From Datisca glomerata (lineage: Eukaryota; Streptophyta; Magnoliopsida; Cucurbitales; Datiscaceae), in contig QANY01009317.1 of the NCBI GenBank assembly GCA_003255025.1, forward strand, positions 913,001-977,000: a stretch of DNA of 64,000 nt, in the 5' to 3' direction. Below, in pieces: positions 9,909 to 21,113 of the stretch. Below the pieces are notes generated by a model. That model did not search any database and was not told where the DNA came from. It was given only the letters and a program-made list of their open reading frames with translations. Numbering within the stretch: position 1 is the stretch's first letter; each line of letters begins with the position of its first letter. The position numbers and the translations under genes were made by a program.

Positions 9909-12526
9909 ATGGTGCGAATAAGGGGAGGTGGGAGAGTCCATGGACGAGGGCGAGGTAGAGGCCGTGGATGAGGCAACAGACGACAAAGTGAAGGTGGAAT
10001 CTCGAAGACAAACCACTGAAGGTGAGTTTTTTTTTCTACTTATATACTCGAAGAGTTTAGAAAACAACAAATTTTAAAGGATATTTTATATAAAAGCATT
10101 AGGGACCACCATTTTTATACTATTTTCTTAAGAGTGATCCCTAGTTTTTTACTGATTTGTCTGGGGATGTGTAGTCTGGTTTAGGTTTTGCATGTTGGTA
10201 TACGGTTTTGCTAATTTACAATCTGGTTTTAGGGTTCTGAATTGCAATCTAGTTTTAGGGTTTCGAATCTAATTTGAGTTAATGATGGTAATTTCTGTGA
10301 TTGTTGCTAATCTGGTTGTTGGTAATTTTCGTGATTGTTGATAACCTATGTGATTGTTTCGAACCTAGTTTGAGTTAATTTTGTGATCGTTGATAATTTT
10401 CATGTTTAGAAATAACATTGATAATTTCTGTGATTGTTTCTAATCTGGTGTGATTGTTGAGCTAAAATTACCATTCTGTTTGAGTTAAAATTACCATTTA
10501 TGTAGAATTGGGAATATGTATGCCTTGTCTACTGTCTTGCATACTGAGATTCCATTCTTATGTTCTCTGTAGCGTATTCAAGTGATTCTGATGATCCTCA
10601 TCTTGTTGAGCCTGAGTCAAATGATGATCAAACTACTGATGATGAGTTGTTTGAGTCAATGGTTGAACTAGAAGTATGACATAATTTTACTTTTACTGAT
10701 TTTAATGTAGTTGACACTGAGGAGGACTACTTAGATGAACTAAGAAGTTTGGATAGTGAGTCAGATGGAGATGGAAATGGTGTAAGGTGTAAGAAACCTA
10801 GGAATCTCGAGTTCTTCCCTGAAATAAATATGAGAGATGTTCAATTAAAACGAGGCATGTTGTTTGGGTCTGCAAGTGAGTTTAGGCAGGCTGTGAGGGA
10901 ATACTCTATTAAGAGTGGTAGAGTTCTAAGATTTGTGAAGAGTGATAGGGATAAGATTAGAGCTGCATGTTCTAATGGATGTCCTTAGTTTGTATATGCG
11001 TCTTTAAAAAGGGATAGGAGAACATTTCAAATTAAATCATTCAATGATGTCCATAGTTACAGTAGGACATGTAGGAATGGGTTTGCCAATTCCAGTTGAC
11101 TGTCACAACAATATATGGGGTTGCTGAGAAATGCACCTCACATGAGTGTCAGTTCCATGCAGAATGCTATACGATATGATCATAGGTGTTGGTATCAAGG
11201 ATGCAAGTTTGGAGAGCCAAGAGAAAGGCTACACTTGTAATTCAAGGGTCATATAATGACCAATTTAGCCAACTTTGGGATTATATTGAGGAGCTAAAAA
11301 AGGTTAATGAGGGCAGTTTAATTTTTATGAAAATTAAGGCTGGTAGAGGTGGTAGACCCAAGTTTCAGAGGCTGTATATTTGTTTGGGAGCTTGTAAAAA
11401 AAGGTTTAAAGAGGATTGTAGCCCATTAGGATAATTATTGACTGTAGTGAGAATAGATGAGAATAACTCATTGTTCCCAATCGCTTATGCTGTAGTGGAG
11501 GTTGAAAATCGAGAGTCCTGGGAGTCATTTTTTACTGCTTTGATTGATGATGTTATTATTGTAAACAGTTATGCATGAACATTTATAAGTGATAAGCAAA
11601 AAGGGTTGAAGCGTGCACTGAAAAACTTAGTACCCAATTCAGAGCATAGAAGTTGTGTGTGCCATATGTATGCCAATTTTAAGGAGGATTTCAAATGTTT
11701 GGCAATGAAAAATAGATTGTGGAGCTGTGCTAGGAGTACAACAGTAGTTCAGTTCTTGTCTGAAATGGAGAACCTAATTTTTTGACAGTATATCACACTT
11801 GACAAAGGTCTGAAAGTGAGCCTAGTCCATGAAGCACGAGGTTTTGAAGACAACCATTCATAAGCCCCTAAATGTTCTTTTAATGCTATAATTTTGGAAG
11901 CTAGAGATAGACCTATCCTCACTATGCTTGAAAAAATTAGGTTATATCTGATGATCTGAATGACAAGAAAAGAGAGTGTTTCTAAGTGGAGTTATAATGT
12001 GTTTCCAAAAGCATATGCAATAGTTGAGAAGAACAAAACAGATAGTGCATTTTGCCTACCCATATGGGCAAGAATAGGGAAATTTGAAGTGATTCATGCT
12101 ACTAGGCCAATTAGTGTAGTGAACTTGGAGGCAAAGAATTATACTTGTAGGAAATGAGATCTCAGTGGCATTCCATGCTCTCATGCCATAGCTGCCATAA
12201 GCTACAAAATGGATGATCCTCTTACATATGTGGATAGTTATTATACGAAAGAAGCATATTTGAATACATTTGGGCATGTTGTTAGCCCTATGACCAGTTC
12301 AGAATTGTGGTTCAAATCTTCTAGACCACCACTCATTCCTCCTACTTACCACAAACAACATGTGAAACCTAAAAAATTGAGGGCTAGGGAGGCTAATGAA
12401 CTTCCTAGACTCACTGTAGTGCATACCAATAAATCCAGGGCTAGTGTAGTAATGAAATGCAAACAATGTGGTGAATTGGGTCACAATAAATGGATATGTA
12501 ACAGGAGAAAGGAAAAAAATATTTAA
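9909..12526 (+). pseudogene. MULE transposase (MuDR type), inactivated
   Basis: A likely first exon starts at ATG 9909 (Arg/Gly-rich RGRGRGRG) with a donor-like GTGAGT after 10020. The second part begins near 10572 with an acidic stretch. 10749-10988 is the MuDR N-terminal DNA-binding domain (FGSASEFRQAVREYS, AACSNGCP). 11186-11780 is the MULE catalytic domain with FPIAYAVVEVENRESW and FISDKQKGL. 11960-12526 holds the SWIM zinc finger (GIPCSHAIAAI) and a CCHC knuckle (CKQCGELGHNKWIC). Stops fall at conserved Trp or Gln codons (10987, 11432, 11576, 12155), and part of the catalytic domain between about 11780 and 11900 is degraded. Dead copy. Confidence 0.85.
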
Positions 12527-12589
12527 TACAGTTAATTATGTTCTATTACTTAAACTACAATGTTTAATTATGTTATGTTTAATCGTAGG

Positions 12590-12800
12590 CTTCACAATCA
12601 CTGGCAGATTCGGCTTCACAAGTTCTGGCAGATTAGGTTTGTGAACTAGTGGCAGATTAGGTTTGTGAACTAGTGGTAAATTCGGTTATGAAACAATGAG
12701 AAATTCTGTATTTTATGGATATTCTAAAATTATGGATGATTATGTAGTTTGAACAGTGAAGGATGATTATGTATTTTATGGATGATTATGTAGTTCGTGA
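12590..12800 (+). repeat. Short direct repeats 3' of transposase
   Basis: Imperfect copies of a roughly 30-bp unit built on 'GGCAGATTAGGTTTGTGAAC' (about four copies to 12700), then two copies of a 'GGATGATTATGTA' unit. They lie between the transposase stop and the GRF gene; local slippage is the simplest cause. Confidence 0.5.
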
Positions 12801-13239
12801 AACTGTGAAGGGTGATAATTCAGTTATGTTTGTGGATGATCATTCAGTCATGATAAAACAATTTTTTTTTCAAAAGTTTGACATATTCAGTTATACCATC
12901 TGAGGTGAACTTCATGAATGATGATTGTTTGTGACATGTTTTGGTTCATTAAAAGACTAGCCATATCATATCGAAGTTATTATGTATTTTGGCATTACCA
13001 TATATGAAATGGAAAGGAATTTAATGGCACAAATGGACATATATTGAAACTACTCTTTTAGACTTGTTATTGATCAAAATACCTTAACTTGAAGTACACA
13101 AACATCATCATCAACAAAACCTAATCCAAAATAAGCTTAAAAAACAACATCAACAACATAACCTAAACCAAAATGAGCTTAACTACAATAAAAATACCTT
13201 TAAAACTTGAAATAAACAAATATCAACAACAAACATATG

Positions 13240-13720
13240 CACATCATCAACTTCTTAATATTGGATTGTAATATTATATTTTCATGCTCAAGTCGTGTCA
13301 TTTCTCTTAATAATCCGGTGATAATATTTTTTGATCTTTCACACATGGTGAATCGAACCACATAAAAAACCTAAAATCTCCATTGTTCTGCAAAGAAAAA
13401 AAATCAACAAAATTAAGAACCAATTATTAATGAGAAAATTGTTATAAATTTAGCAACAAAATTTAGGTTAAAAAGTTTGAGGTTAAAAATTTCAACACTG
13501 AATTGTTAAAACATTATTACAAAATTGAGGTTAAAAATTGTTAAAGAAAGTTGTTACAGAAAATTAAGGTTAAAAAATTTGAACATAAAATTGAAAAATT
13601 ACCTGTTTTTTTTAACATGCATAAAACCTTCTTCTCGGATTCAAAACAGTCCAAGAGGTGTTCAGATTTGAAGGAATACCGCAGTAACATATTGGAGCTT
13701 ACATGAAAAAAATGAAAGAA
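13240..13720 (-). pseudogene. GRF-type zinc-finger protein, second MULE gene
   Basis: On the strand opposite the transposase. Exon 1 (about 13720-13603) reads ICYCGIPSNLNTSWTVLNP then RRRFYAC, the first half of a GRF zinc finger. A donor CAG|GTAA lies at 13603/13602 and an acceptor TTTGCAG at 13388. Exon 2 (13387 to about 13240) gives NNGDFRFFMWFDSP and, after a one-base shift, MCERSKNIITGLLREM followed by a short coiled coil. A TAA near the end of exon 1 and the shift in exon 2 break it. Small GRF proteins with C-terminal coiled coils are common in plant genomes; their role in transposition is not established. The orientation suggests a MuDR-like pair of convergent genes. Confidence 0.7.
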
Positions 13721-14043
13721 AAGTGAAAAGTAAGAAGAAATGGCAAAGAGGGGGAAATATGAAGGAAGAAATAGAAGAACGAGAAATGTTTGGTGAAATG
13801 ACGCCATTTTTTATATGCAAAAGAAGTTGGTGGCTGACACGTGGAAGATGTTATTGATTTATCCATTTACCCACTAAAACAAGCAGGTGAGCTGCACGTA
13901 TAATGACTTCCGTAACGGAAGTTATGAAAGAGTGTACTGCTGAAATGAAATTAAAGATGATGGAGTTTTATGAAAGATTTTAAAGGTAAGGGGGTTATTT
14001 GGTATAATAGCCCAAAGATCGGGGGTTTTACTATAATTAACCC

Positions 14044-14053
14044 TTCTTTTTAA
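14044..14053. repeat. Target-site duplication, right (MULE)
   Basis: TTCTTTTTAA directly after the right inverted repeat; identical to 9507-9516, so the copy has not been rearranged at its borders. Confidence 0.9.
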
Positions 14054-15250
14054 CATGAAGAGTTTCAATTTAGTATTTGACACACTTATAATTTGGTAAC
14101 GCATGTGGCATGTTGTACAGGTCACAACTCAAAATTTACTCTTTTCTTATTTAAGTGTCTAGAGTAACCTTGTTAAAAATAAATTCTCATATATATATTT
14201 TTTTAAGTTTGTGCTGATTAAATTTCAGCTATTAAAATGAATCTAAAAGTCTAAATTGTTCAAACATAATCCTCATATTACTTCTAACATGAAGGGATCC
14301 TACTCTCTATTTGATACATTTATGACTGGATAACGTACATGACACATCACATGCATGTTACAATTCTAAATTTACTCTTTTCTTGTTTACTTTTTTGTCA
14401 TGTATGTGTAAGGGGTAAGATTATATTATCTATAATACAGTGTCAGTCCATAATATGGATAGAACCGAATATTACATATTATGCAGATTTTTTCTTTAAA
14501 AATTAAGAGACTTTTGTTATATTATTGAATTAAGGTTGGAAGAGATGATGTGTCAGAAGGCTTGAAAAGTCTTTTCCCACGTGATTAGGACTTTGATTAT
14601 TGGGTTTAAACTTTATTAGCGTTTATTTCCAATTAAAATTTTATTTATTTATTCTTCCTTTTCCTACAAGTTCTAGGAGACTTCATTTCAAACAACACAG
14701 TCGGTCTGTCGGAAATAGAAACTCATACGTGCCTTATTTCCATCGATTTTTTTTGTGCCAAAAGTTGTCTCAGTTTTACAATTACAAAAACACCTTAACC
14801 AATTTTCGCGCTCTACGTTTGTGAGGGAAACTTTGGCATTGAAAAATTGACTAAAATAAGAATTTCAATTTTTTTTCTCTTTTACATATTTTTGAAACAT
14901 GGAGTAATCATTTGAAAGTTTATGAGTTCAACCTAATTATATTACTATATATTAGTGTATCTTTAGAGAAGACATGTGGTTACTACTGATTTAACGTCCT
15001 AGATTACATTGTTGGTGTATTAATATATTGAAAATGGTTTCTCAACAAATGACGAGACATTTTTTTATGATTTATCGTCCAATTTAGATTTAGACGATTC
15101 AAATTTTATTATATGTAATAATGAAAATAATTTTTAATAGAATAATTCTAGATGGTCTAAATTTAATCTCACTGTCATAATGATGATATTTATACTAAAT
15201 TATAAATTAGAAAAAATATAATAGTAGTTTAAGAGCTTAAAATCCAAGTC
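14054..15250. other. Intergenic DNA upstream of the glycosyltransferase gene
   Basis: AT-rich with no convincing gene. Contains a G-box core CCACGTGA (14578-14585) and, near 15201, TATAAATTAG, a candidate TATA element about 300 bases before the glycosyltransferase start codon. Neither is proven. Confidence 0.4.
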
Positions 15251-15336
15251 CACCTTATGTCAAAGCAAGCAAGCAAATGCAAAGCCTCCAAAGAAGACTC
15301 TTTCCAGCTCCCTGACGCCATCAATAACCGCGTCTT

Positions 15337-15360
15337 CTCTCTCTCTCTCTCTCTCTCTCT
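15337..15360 (+). repeat. (CT)n tract in the 5' leader
   Basis: About twelve CT pairs roughly 150 bases upstream of the start codon. Pyrimidine tracts of this kind are common in plant 5' untranslated regions; possibly a polymorphic microsatellite. Confidence 0.7.
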
Positions 15361-15506
15361 AACCTCTCTTACCAGAATAACTCAGCCCCTTAATCACCGT
15401 CAAGCACCGGACTGGATCTGCTCTGGTGCTGCTCTTACCACTTTCTTGAATTGAATAAAGTTGGTAAAGTCCGTTAAGCTTTGGCCAATTGGCTTGGCAG
15501 CAGAAT

Positions 15507-17288
15507 ATGGATTTAGAGCTCCGCCGCAAGCGGAAGCGGATTGGCAGAACTTATTCAAACGCTAAATTGTTCACTCAGAGATCTATAGTATTGTGCCTTT
15601 CATTCTTAATCTTCGTATTGTTTATCTCTTCCGGTAGGTGGTTTTCGATTGGGGCGGCGTCGTTTCGGCCGGTTCTCACTGCCTCTTCCACCACTCTATC
15701 CCGTTTATCGTCCTCCGCAAGTAAGTCTATACTCGATTCTTTGAACAGTAAGTTTTCTGCTCTGAAAATTGAAAGCCGAGTCTTATTCCCTGATCACGTG
15801 CTCTTCGTGGTCTCCAATAAGTTCCGTCAAAACGAGCGATTACAATGTTTTTACGCCAAATCTTCATTGAATGGAACTGACAGTGAAGTTCTGAAGCGAC
15901 CGGCGTTGTCTAAGGACAGCTACGATGATTTTCGGTCGATTGCGCGGTGTCCGCATCCGCCGCTGAATTACTCGGTCGCCGCCGTTGAACTACGCAGACG
16001 AGGCGCTGCGGCTGTGAATTATGAGCTCCCTCGGAACAACCAGACGGTTCATTCGTGGGACAAAGTCGTTTACGAGGCAGTTCTTGACGGAGATACGGTT
16101 GTGGTATTTGCTAAGGGATTGAATCTCCGGCCACACAAGGAATCAAATCCTGCTCAATTTAGCTGCCACTTCGATTTAGGGCATTCAGACAAGGATACAG
16201 GGTATGTGCTAACATCTGCAGCAGTTGCTGCTGCACAAGAAGTTGTTAGGTGTTCGTTGCCGCAGAGTCTACTGAATAATTTGGACAAGGTGCAGGGAAT
16301 TAGGGTCACCATCGGCCATGCCAGTGCCAATACTAAAGCTTCACCACTTCGTGAGACCCTTCCTTCAGTAGCAAGAATTTTCAGTTCCAAATCCAACGAG
16401 AAGACGAGAAATCATAAAAAACATGAGGTTTGTGCGTGTACCATGGTGTGGAACCAAGCGCCGGCAATCCGTGAATGGATTATGTACCATTCATGGCTTG
16501 GAGTTGAGCGCTGGTTTATTTACGATAACAACAGTGATGATGAAATTGATGAAGTGATAAAGGAGCTTGATATGCAAGAATTCAATGTTAGTAGGGTAAC
16601 CTGGCCATGGATTAAAACCCAAGAAGCTGGTTTTTCACACTGTGCTTTAAGAGCTAGAGATGAATGCAATTGGGTTGGATTCTTTGATGTTGATGAGTAT
16701 TTCTACTTTCCGTTCAAGTACCGTCTTCAACAAGAGCACGGTGTTGCAGGCCGGAATGCACTTGGTTCACTTATTTCTAATCTCTCATCTTTGGATACAG
16801 TTGCAGAGATCAGGACAGCTTGCCACAGCTTTGGCCCGTCCGGTTTAACATCACCACCATCACGAGGGGTGACGTTCGGGTATACGTGTCGGCTCCAGAG
16901 TCCCGAGCGGCACAAATCGTTTGTACGCCCAGATTCACTTGATGCTAGTCTTCTCAATGTGGTACATCACTTTAAGCTGAAGGAGGGATTCAAGTATCTT
17001 AATGTGCCTGAAGGAAGTGTCATTGTAAACCATTACAAATACCAAGTGTGGGAAACTTTCCGAGCTAAGTTCTTCAGAAGGGTTGCTACCTATGTTGTTG
17101 ATTGGAAGGAGGACCAGAACAAAGGGTCGAAGGATAGAGCGCCGGGGTTAGGTACTGAGGCCATTGAACCGCCTAATTGGCGGCTACAGTTCTGTGAAGT
17201 TTGGGATACTGGATTGAGAGATTATGTTTTAACGCACTTATCAGATCCTTTAACTGGGTCGCTGCCGTGGGAGAGGACTCTATTCTGA
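15507..17288 (+). CDS. Glycosyltransferase family 92 protein (At1g27200-like)
   Basis: A single open frame of 593 codons. The first ATG is at 15507; the frame is open slightly further upstream but only with a TTG. A basic N-terminus (RRKRKR) is followed by one hydrophobic span at residues 26-43, the layout of a type II Golgi membrane protein. The GT92 (DUF23) domain spans about 305-545: CACTMVWNQ, EWIMYHSWLGVERWFIYDNN, the metal-binding DVDEY at 394-398, and VNHYKYQVWETFRAKFFRRV. GT92 enzymes include the plant galactan synthases GALS1-3, which add beta-1,4-galactose to pectin. This protein is longer and resembles the separate At1g27200 group, whose acceptor I do not know. No introns, breaks or missing key residues. 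It is convergent with CCB4. Confidence 0.92.
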   Translation: MDLELRRKRKRIGRTYSNAKLFTQRSIVLCLSFLIFVLFISSGRWFSIGAASFRPVLTASSTTLSRLSSSASKSILDSLNSKFSALKIESRVLFPDHVLFVVSNKFRQNERLQCFYAKSSLNGTDSEVLKRPALSKDSYDDFRSIARCPHPPLNYSVAAVELRRRGAAAVNYELPRNNQTVHSWDKVVYEAVLDGDTVVVFAKGLNLRPHKESNPAQFSCHFDLGHSDKDTGYVLTSAAVAAAQEVVRCSLPQSLLNNLDKVQGIRVTIGHASANTKASPLRETLPSVARIFSSKSNEKTRNHKKHEVCACTMVWNQAPAIREWIMYHSWLGVERWFIYDNNSDDEIDEVIKELDMQEFNVSRVTWPWIKTQEAGFSHCALRARDECNWVGFFDVDEYFYFPFKYRLQQEHGVAGRNALGSLISNLSSLDTVAEIRTACHSFGPSGLTSPPSRGVTFGYTCRLQSPERHKSFVRPDSLDASLLNVVHHFKLKEGFKYLNVPEGSVIVNHYKYQVWETFRAKFFRRVATYVVDWKEDQNKGSKDRAPGLGTEAIEPPNWRLQFCEVWDTGLRDYVLTHLSDPLTGSLPWERTLF

Positions 17289-18155
17289 CAAATACCAATT
17301 ACTGGATCCGCAGCTTGGTCCGTTTTAGAACACAGATATCATACAACAAGAAAATTCATTCTTTGTAATGTTTTCTGATTTTTTTTTGCTTCTCATTCTT
17401 TTTCAGTCTTAGATGTAACAATTGAAATACAGGGGTTCGAACAGCTGTAAATTTGTCAGGAAACGAAAGGTTTTCTTTTTTAAGTACTTTTTTTTTTGAA
17501 ATTCTTTTTTTAGTTCTTCAGTTGATGAAAATTTGATATATCTGGATTTGCATTAAAATAATGAAGGTGGAAGTTGAAATGAGAAGATGAATGTAAGATC
17601 CAAGATATTAGTTCAACTTCAAGTTCAAACTACAAGATGGATATCTGATCTAAAATTCGGAAGCACAACGAGAACTATTTTTAGATAAAAGCTTTAAAAT
17701 GCTTTTAGCAATTTAAAAAGCATAAGTTCAATGTAATGTACATCATTTAAAACCAATTAATGATATAAGAAAAGATTATGCTTCTCAAGTAAAATGATGA
17801 ATCAGCTCTTGTAGTAGAAGAACCGCCTGAAAGGTTGTTTGAACTTCATGATTGACACTTTTTTTCACCGCTGCTTGAAAAAGCAAGCAAATATGGTGAC
17901 GATATATTATGTCCGACATGTGTATGAAAGTACTGTCAACGCAGAAGTAAAAATCAGTTATACATGCGTCGCACTAAACTACCGCGTACACTTCAGGCTG
18001 TCTATGCTACCCTATTAAATTAAAATTCAAGTGTTCAATAATGTCTAGCAGAAATAAAAGTAATTTTAAATATTACCTTGCTCAAAGGCTCCAGAAAATG
18101 AAGTTGGCGTCGTCGCAATATATAGTCACAATGTATTTGTAAGTCCCTTCAAACT
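17289..18155. other. Convergent intergenic region
   Basis: Lies between the 3' ends of the glycosyltransferase gene (+) and CCB4 (-). AT-rich, with T-runs near 17380 and 17490; no open frame or transposon end recognised. Confidence 0.6.
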
Positions 18156-20442
18156 TTATATTCCAGCGACTTGGACTTTAATTGGATATTTGTCCAGTGT
18201 GGTGTCCAGCTTTTCTCCAACTAATGTAATCCATGCCTGTCAAATTCATGATATTTAGTCCAACGTAAATCAAAATAACTTTAAAAATTAAGCCATTTAG
18301 GACATGCAGAATTGTTTCATAATATGTAAAAATATGAATCAAGGACTTGGGCATGGGACACAGGACCAAATACTGAAACGGGATACAAGTAGACAATACG
18401 CAGTTAGTCATGAATGACACAGCAAAGCCAAAAGGAGCAGCACCTGGTCAGAGGCTGTGAAGCCCCTAATGGTGTCACCACCAATTACTGCAATTCCTTT
18501 GTCTCCAAGTGGTTGCAAGATTACTGCCTAGAGCAAAGTAGGAACTGTGTCAGACGTCCTGTGAATTTGAAACTAGGTAAAATTTGTTTGGATTACATGT
18601 TTAAAGAAAAGAATAAAATCAGAACCGCTGTATCAGTCAGCAGCATTTGCTTAAGCAGCCTACAATTGTCTATCATTGCTTCATGATAGATACAAGTATA
18701 AAGCAAATAGCAGTAAAATGAGCAGCATAATTCAAAATATGATGCTATTTGATGTTTATAGATGGCCTAGGTTTTGAGTTCCTTCCTACTGCTCTATGAT
18801 GGGTTTCGAAAAAGAATGTCATTTAGAAGAAGAATAGCCAGCCATTCCGGTCCAGTAAAATTGAATGAAAATACAAAAAATGAAGAGAGCTATTTACATA
18901 TGGAAACAAAAAAGTAGCTTTCACACTCACACATGATTTCCCAATGTTTCCAACCATAATTCTAAACCAGAAGTAAAGCTCCCCAACTACCAATATCTAA
19001 TTACAGATTTGTACAGTACCTAGTTGACGGAAAACAGATTGTTCAATTTGTATCAGAAAGCAAGTCACTACTTGAATTCAAGTATGCAAACTAAGCCATC
19101 TACCTGAGTGTTTGAAGGAAGAAATGGAAGCTCCGACTTCCCAGGATAAAGAGATAGGTTGGCTAAGTAGCTCTCTGCAAGAACAAGTGTAGGTAGTTAT
19201 AATGTATCTTGCTTGTATTTCAACATGACCAAGTGATCGCCATAAAAAAAAACAATGACCAAGTAGATATCGTATCTACGCAGCTCCATGCCAACTACTC
19301 ACGAGTACCAGATTTCCTAACTCCTTGGTAGAGTGATCCTTGCATCAATTTATCAGAATCCACAGTCAAAGCCTCACCATCACCTTCAGCTGCAAAACCA
19401 ATTTGAAGGACACAAGTACTATCATAAACAATAACCAGAGACCTGCAACATGTCACATCCAACAAGGACTCCCATACCCTGAGAAGCACAATGAAAAGAA
19501 ACCATAATTAGCTAACTGAACAAAAGCAAGAGTAATTCTTTTCCTATAACCACTGTATATAGTTCTTTATCAGACAGATAACAAACGAACGAATAGATTT
19601 TGTACGTTATTTCACTATTTTATGAGCTCACTACAATATTGTTATTGATGCTTGCAAGTTGAAGAACATAAGAGTGCAGAAGATGAGAACCTAGAACTTG
19701 ATCAGGACAGAGAAATATATTATTTTACCAAAGTAACTCAGAAACTACGCGATCGGGGAGATCAGACTTTATCCGTTTACATTCAATCCCTTGAGGATTC
19801 ACCTGATTGAAAGCAAAAACAAAAACAAATTAGCATCGGGTAAAGGAATAATAGACTAGCCAAAGAAATCATTACACAAGAGGGAAAATAGTTGAGCTAG
19901 TTGATGACCTTACCGGCATTATAGATTTTGGTCTGATCGACAGCCACACTAAACCAGCTAAGATATTTGTCACAGCCAATCCAATCGTTAACAAATCAGC
20001 TCTTGACTGAGAACTGAAGAAGCACAATTTCACATGAATTCGAGCTCGTGGTGGTCAACAATGTATAGTAGTAATCAAATTCTTTCGTTAAAATGTCGAG
20101 CAGAATTTTAAGCAGAGAGGATAACCTGCTGGCATCAGCGATAGGAGCAATGCCAGAGATGGCGCGATTCAAGAGGACGGCCAAGAGCGAGATCCCTCCT
20201 ACATATATTGGCAAGCTCCGAACGACGTTGTCATTGTTCGTTACCCAATCTGCCACCCAATCCCGCTTTGGCTTCGGCCCTGTGTAGCGTCCCGGTGATG
20301 ACGATGATGACGATGATGATGAAGAAGAAGAAGAAGAGGCCTTAATTAGGCCAGGGAGAGAGGGGCGATTATGAGAGATAGAGGACCTGAGAGTGGAGTC
20401 CAATGGAAGACGAGTGTTGGATAGGAAAATTCCCGCTTCCAT
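18156..20442 (-). CDS. CCB4: Cofactor assembly of complex C subunit B, CCB4, chloroplast
   Basis: Seven exons on the minus strand: 20442-20126, 20013-19914, 19802-19729, 19478-19303, 19174-19104, 18527-18444 and 18236-18156. All introns are GT-AG and the exons join in frame to 300 residues. CCB4 pairs with CCB2 in the thylakoid membrane, where the CCB system attaches heme c' (ci) to cytochrome b6 of the b6f complex. Evidence: a Ser-rich chloroplast-transit N-terminus (residues about 1-55), the CCB4 block KRDWVADWV, a first membrane span at LPIYVGGISLLAVLLNR, a second in exon 2 (LTIGLAVTNILAGLVWL), and C-terminal blocks SYLANLSLYPGKSELPFLP and AVILQPLGDKGIAVIGG. The length is near the Arabidopsis protein. 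A Copia LTR ends about 195 bp upstream of the start codon. Confidence 0.9.
20295..20340 (-). repeat. Serine-codon microsatellite in CCB4 exon 1
   Basis: A run of GAT/GAC/GAA on plus (TCN/TTC side on minus) encodes about fourteen consecutive Ser in the transit peptide. Length changes by three bases would be tolerated, so this may vary between individuals. Confidence 0.7.
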
Positions 20443-20637
20443 TGGAGTGAAGCGAAATGATTTTACTCCAGAAGCGAGAAGGAACGGGTAATAGATATTT
20501 TGCCAGAATATTGTCGTCAGGAATTAGCTACGCTCAGGAGCACTGTAGTTCAGCAAAGCGGAGACTGTTCGAGTGCTTCGATGATCTACTACCGTAGGAT
20601 CGATTTCATTTGCCAAGAGAAAATCTTGGAGTATAAT

Positions 20638-21113
20638 ACTTCAAGAATTTAGACAGAGATGATAGGGAAGCTTTTGAGAAATTCTATTAGCCTTCTTCAC
20701 TCGATTACATTCTACACAACGCAATATATATATAGAGAGAGAAATTCTATTTGCTTTCTTCACTCGATCACATTGCCACACAACGCAATATATATATATA
20801 GAAATTCTATTTGCTTTCTTCACTTGATTACATTGCATTGTATGCAATGTGTATATATGGAGAGAAAGATAGTAGGATTACTGCTAAGTACAATGTTTCG
20901 ATAGTGAACTAGTTAAGAAAGGAATCTTTCTCCAACTGCATTTTATACTGTTAGCATGACTCATACATCTTTGTAATAAACTTTGGTAATATTATAGGTG
21001 TTGGCATGTAAGTTCAGTAACAATTTTGCTGAGTTGACAACTTCTGTTGATGTAGCAGCCTTGGATGCTGTGTTAGGCTGAGTGGTAGCCACTTTAGATC
21101 AATTCTCCTAACA
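20638..21113 (-). repeat. 3' LTR of Copia A
   Basis: Starts TGTTAGGAG on minus at 21113. It is 476 bp against about 370 bp for the 5' LTR. The excess lies in three imperfect tandem copies of a roughly 60-bp unit (about 20675-20845), each with GAAATTCTATT(T/A)GC, CTTCACT and an ATATATA tract; the 5' LTR has one. Confidence 0.8.

Larger units (their letters stand above)
9517..14043 (+). mobile_element. Mutator-like transposon (MULE) with terminal inverted repeats
   Basis: The left end at 9517 (GGTTAATTATAGTA) and the inverted right end at 14043 (GGGTTAATTATAGTA) match. Shared blocks continue inward: TTATACCAAA, ACCTTTAAAAT and ACTTCCGTTA. The flanks are an identical 10-bp duplication, TTCTTTTTAA (9507-9516 and 14044-14053), within the 9-11 bp typical of Mutator. 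Inside lie a transposase remnant on plus and a GRF-zinc-finger gene on minus. About 4.5 kb long, non-autonomous today. Confidence 0.9.

Noticed and set aside
15489..15506. Start of the glycosyltransferase at 15489
   Set aside because: That codon is TTG; ATG 15507 is the first normal start and gives the usual basic N-terminus before the membrane span.
18178..18686. Frames on both strands at the CCB4 3' end
   Set aside because: They overlap CCB4 exons 6 and 7, whose splice sites and family motifs explain the sequence.
20093..20287. Plus-strand 64-codon frame
   Set aside because: Antisense shadow of CCB4 exon 1.
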